Part shown: one piece after another, positions 21,419 to 23,867 of the stretch
How the letters are laid out: each line of letters opens with the position of its first letter
Numbering within the stretch: the first letter of the stretch is position 1
Source: a virus
DNA length: 23,867 nucleotides
Direction: 5' to 3' (one strand)
Virus record (IMG/VR): IMGVR_UViG_3300015360_000201
Location: 1 to 23,867 of that record
Made by a program: the position numbers and the translations under genes
Notes under the pieces: model-generated
Database searches by the model: none
Told to the model about the DNA's origin: nothing
What the model saw: the letters and a program-made list of their open reading frames with translations, nothing else

Positions 21419-21766
21419 ATGGCAAAAACACCTCTCACCGCAGACAACGTCATGATGGACGGCGGAATTCTTTATTTCAATGAGGCGGTAACCACGGATG
21501 CCGTCATTCAGTCCAAGGTCGCACTCAATAAGCAGCACAGGAATAAGGTTACACTTACTTGCGATTCGTCAGTCTCGGGCGCCTGGAGTATTTTAGACGT
21601 GGACACCAACGGTCGTTATTTCGAGTTGATTGAACTCGCCGTGATCGGAGGAACCCCCTCGGTGTACTCCCACAATCACACCGTGAGTGGCATCTTTTGT
21701 CGATTTACTCCGAGCAGTGCGGTTAGCGAAACCGTGTATCTTCGCGCGCTTTTCGGTACGAGTTAA
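21419..21766 (+). CDS. Putative small virion protein
   Basis: A 115-residue beta-rich protein with Thr, Val and Ser dominance (VTLTCDSSVSGAWSILDVDT, GIFCRFTPSSAVSETVYLRALFG). It looks like a single beta-sandwich domain of the sort found in phage appendage or adaptor proteins. No family is recognised. It is separated from the lysis cassette by 51 bases containing AAGGAAAAA and is 2 bases from the next gene, so it probably forms a transcript with the appendage genes to its right. Confidence 0.6.
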   Translation: MAKTPLTADNVMMDGGILYFNEAVTTDAVIQSKVALNKQHRNKVTLTCDSSVSGAWSILDVDTNGRYFELIELAVIGGTPSVYSHNHTVSGIFCRFTPSSAVSETVYLRALFGTS

Positions 21767-21768
21767 TT

Positions 21769-22335
21769 ATGGCCGACATCAAACAACTAGGAAACGGTAA
21801 CGAAACTGGCACGTCGGTAGGGACTGCCGGAACTTTAATATCTACCGGCTCCAAACTTGCCAGTGGGCGAGGCTCATTTTCTTGCGGTTCCTCTTCCATT
21901 GCAGGCACAACGGAAGCATTGAATATCGTATCTATCGAGAATGCCGCAGGCGCAAACAGCGTCACACTGGTAACTCGAGTTCAACTCAGTATTCTCGCAG
22001 GGTCGGCCGCTTTGACGGGACCAGTTTTTTTAGGCCGAACCAGCGCTACGCCTTCCGGTGGAACTGCGCAGACAGCGCAAAAACTGTCCAGTGCGTCCGA
22101 CTTGCCTCAATCTGTCGTGCGCGTCGTTCCTACCGCGACAGCCGCCAGTGGACGGCTGTCGTCGCATAGTTGTCCAGGCATCGAAAACGTTCTTGAGGTC
22201 ATTGAATTGTTGCAGTCTGGCCCATATTTTACTCCGATCAGTTTGGGGTCGGGGGAAGGGTTGATCTTGTTCGCCAGCTCCAGCACTCTAGGCCAACGTT
22301 TCTGTGTTAATTTGGAGTGGATAGAGGCGGGGTAA
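21769..22335 (+). CDS. Putative virion appendage protein
   Basis: A 188-residue protein with a Gly/Ser/Thr/Ala-rich N-terminal half and a C-terminal beta-rich domain ending in FTPISLGSGEGLILFASSST and FCVNLEWIEAG. That ending is the familiar shape of phage surface proteins, in which a Gly-rich turn precedes strands closing with W-x-E. Its ATG is 2 bases after the preceding stop (TAATTATG). Specific identity is unknown; a head-fibre, tail-spike base or decoration role would all fit. Confidence 0.6.
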   Translation: MADIKQLGNGNETGTSVGTAGTLISTGSKLASGRGSFSCGSSSIAGTTEALNIVSIENAAGANSVTLVTRVQLSILAGSAALTGPVFLGRTSATPSGGTAQTAQKLSSASDLPQSVVRVVPTATAASGRLSSHSCPGIENVLEVIELLQSGPYFTPISLGSGEGLILFASSSTLGQRFCVNLEWIEAG

Positions 22336-22385
22336 AATGCCGGCCCTGAGTTCTAGGGTGCGCAATCAGTGAGGAAAACGGAATT

Positions 22386-22952
22386 ATGATTACAGTTAAA
22401 GACTCATTGGGAAGAGAAATTTTTATTGCGCGCGGACATGCCGGGACGCTCACGGTCCAAGTTGTATGTCCTGATGGGGTAGAGGAACCCAGTGTTGAGT
22501 TAGGCGAGAGCGCAGAGGGTGTGACACTCAGGCTGAATGGGGAAATGGTTCTGTCTAATTTCCCTCTGACAGAATTTTCAGCTCCCACGTGCGACGCAGA
22601 AAATTGCTCTAATCCCATCAAGCATACGTCCCAGGCCGCCTCGTCCTTTAATGTCACGTCACGGCGACTCAACAGATACGTGTGCTATGCTTTTTGTAGT
22701 GCTGAGTGTCAAGCGAGCTGGTACGAAGAGGCGGGCGGTACTGTACTTGACGAGGCCAGTATTTCGGCCACCGATACGGATATCCGCTTCACGCACTCGG
22801 ACAAATCAGGAGTTGAGCCGTACGCAGTCAAGACCGTCCACGATTTCAGCGACGCCGCGACCCTGAACGAATGGTGGGCGACACCTACTGATCAAGAGGC
22901 CGACTTAGAGTCGCTACCTGATTTGGTGTTTTCACGTTCTCAAAAGGAATGA
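22386..22952 (+). CDS. Small protein with FCS/MYM-type zinc finger
   Basis: A 188-residue protein. The first 65 residues form a beta-rich domain (MITVKDSLGREIFIARGHAGTLTVQ). A Cys cluster follows: CDAENC (69-74), then YVCYAFCSAECQASWYEE with Cys at about 100, 104 and 108, closely matching the xFCSxxCxxxWY pattern of TRASH/MYM/FCS zinc fingers. The C-terminal third is acidic and contains DFSDAATLNEWWATP. It probably binds one zinc for structure or protein contact. GAGGAAA 8 bases before the ATG is a strong ribosome binding site. It is flanked by appendage genes and could be a chaperone or virion component; function unknown. Confidence 0.65.
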   Translation: MITVKDSLGREIFIARGHAGTLTVQVVCPDGVEEPSVELGESAEGVTLRLNGEMVLSNFPLTEFSAPTCDAENCSNPIKHTSQAASSFNVTSRRLNRYVCYAFCSAECQASWYEEAGGTVLDEASISATDTDIRFTHSDKSGVEPYAVKTVHDFSDAATLNEWWATPTDQEADLESLPDLVFSRSQKE

Positions 22953-22953
22953 T

Positions 22954-23867
22954 ATGACCGCTGATATTCGACAGACCGGGACGGGTCTCCTCATCCGTGA
23001 GGACGATGTCTTGCTGCCAGCCGGTGTAGGCACCTTGAATTTTGGTGCAGGCATAACGGCTGTAGTTGATCCTACAGATCCTACGCAAATCAACATTACC
23101 GCGGTCGGCGGCGGAGGTGGTAGCGGTGACGTTGCAGGTCCCGCGTCTGCGACAGACGATAATATCGTCACTTTCGACGGCGTGACCGGTGAATTGATCC
23201 AGGATAGCGGAATCGCTATCGCAAATATCGCGCTTCAAAGTGATATTTCTAGTCTTGACACACGTCTCGATACGGCAGAGAGCGCGCTGGCGACCGCCGT
23301 CATCGATATTTCTAGTTTAGAGGCTGATGTCGTCACTCTGGACAATAATATCGCAGCGGTAGACGGAGATTTAGACACCCACGTCGCCGCAACGAATCCG
23401 CACTCCGGGCATGCCATCGGCGCAGGAAGCGCTGTTTCAGGTAGAATTGTTTCCTTCTCGGGTACAGGCGGAAAACAACTCGCAGATTCCGGCGTCGCCG
23501 TAACCGCAATTGCAGCCGCTCAATCTTCAGCCGATGCACACTCCGCTAGACATGTCACAGGCGGCGGTGACGTGATTGCCGACGCAGTCGCGTCAGGCAA
23601 CTCAGGTTTAATGAGCGGAGCCGACAAAACGAAGCTCGACAGTGTGGAGTCGGGTGCGATCAACGCACTAGGAGGATCGGGTCTTACGAAGACCGGCTCG
23701 ACGCTAGACATCGTCGCTAATGCTGACGCTTCGATCGTCGTCAACGCGGATGACATTCAAGTCGCGCCGTGGTTACAGGTAGCTGCTAAGAGTTTTCTTT
23801 TCGGCCACGGCTACGATGGCGCTACAGTTCTCGCTGGAGGAACGACAAGACACGTCCAAGCAACTTC
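22954..23867 (+). CDS. Tail-fibre-like appendage protein, 3' end outside window
   Basis: The frame is open from ATG 22954 (AAGGA 5 bases upstream, one base after the preceding TGA) to the right edge, at least 304 residues. The N-terminus has a beta pattern (GTGLLIREDDVLLPAGVGTLNFGAGITAVVD) leading into a Gly-rich GGGGGSGD linker. A coiled-coil region follows (DISSLDTRLDTAESALATAV, then a second SSLEADVVTLDNN). The segment HVTGGGDVIADAV...SGLMSGADKTKLDSVESG matches the common tail-fibre motif around LMSxADKTKLD. Together these indicate a trimeric host-contact fibre or its shaft. The distal, receptor-binding part would lie beyond the window. Confidence 0.8.
   Translation, partial: MTADIRQTGTGLLIREDDVLLPAGVGTLNFGAGITAVVDPTDPTQINITAVGGGGGSGDVAGPASATDDNIVTFDGVTGELIQDSGIAIANIALQSDISSLDTRLDTAESALATAVIDISSLEADVVTLDNNIAAVDGDLDTHVAATNPHSGHAIGAGSAVSGRIVSFSGTGGKQLADSGVAVTAIAAAQSSADAHSARHVTGGGDVIADAVASGNSGLMSGADKTKLDSVESGAINALGGSGLTKTGSTLDIVANADASIVVNADDIQVAPWLQVAAKSFLFGHGYDGATVLAGGTTRHVQAT

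Overview
The window is part of the late (virion and lysis) region of a large tailed bacteriophage (Caudoviricetes). Coding density is near complete, gaps are short and often bridged by overlapping stop/start codons, and no tRNA, rRNA, CRISPR array, insertion sequence or integrase is visible. The anchors are a large terminase subunit with Walker and nuclease motifs, a portal protein, a fused prohead protease/scaffold-like protein, a capsid decoration-like protein and an HK97-fold-type major capsid protein, in the canonical head-gene order. The host cannot be named. Spanin-like membrane proteins beside a muralytic enzyme favour a Gram-negative (diderm) host; this is inference.

Layout. 1-2249: three plus-strand genes of unknown function, the first cut by the left edge. 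2371-2988: a probable virion protein. 3103-4758: a long reading frame joining a DUF3293-like domain, a low-complexity joint, a DUF192 domain and an unknown C-terminus; a credible 66-residue gene lies in another frame across the joint. 5589-4783 (minus): a three-gene accessory island (DUF1653, zinc ribbon, unknown). 5709-7259: a large unrecognised plus-strand gene. 8144-7263 (minus): a second island, an HNH nuclease followed by a dual-specificity/tyrosine phosphatase. 8213-18192: the head module (terminase, unknown acidic protein, portal, small coupled gene, protease/scaffold, decoration protein, major capsid protein). 18193-18291: three RNA hairpins behind the capsid gene. 18373-19284: unknown gene. 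19284-21367: probable lysis cassette (short hydrophobic peptide, holin-like protein, two spanin-like membrane/coiled-coil proteins, goose-type lysozyme/transglycosylase, and one further anchored coiled-coil protein). 21419-23867: virion appendage genes, a small FCS-type zinc-finger protein and the start of a tail-fibre-like gene that runs off the right edge.

How it fits together. The portal and terminase form the packaging motor; the protease/scaffold builds and matures the prohead made of capsid and decoration proteins; the lysis cassette releases virions; the right-hand genes probably build host-contact appendages. The two antisense islands interrupt this programme with regulatory or enzymatic cargo (phosphatase, HNH nuclease, zinc ribbon) and are the most moron-like parts of the window. 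The most unusual points are the nested out-of-frame gene, the phosphatase, the duplicated convergent stop-codon junction and the structured RNA after the capsid gene.
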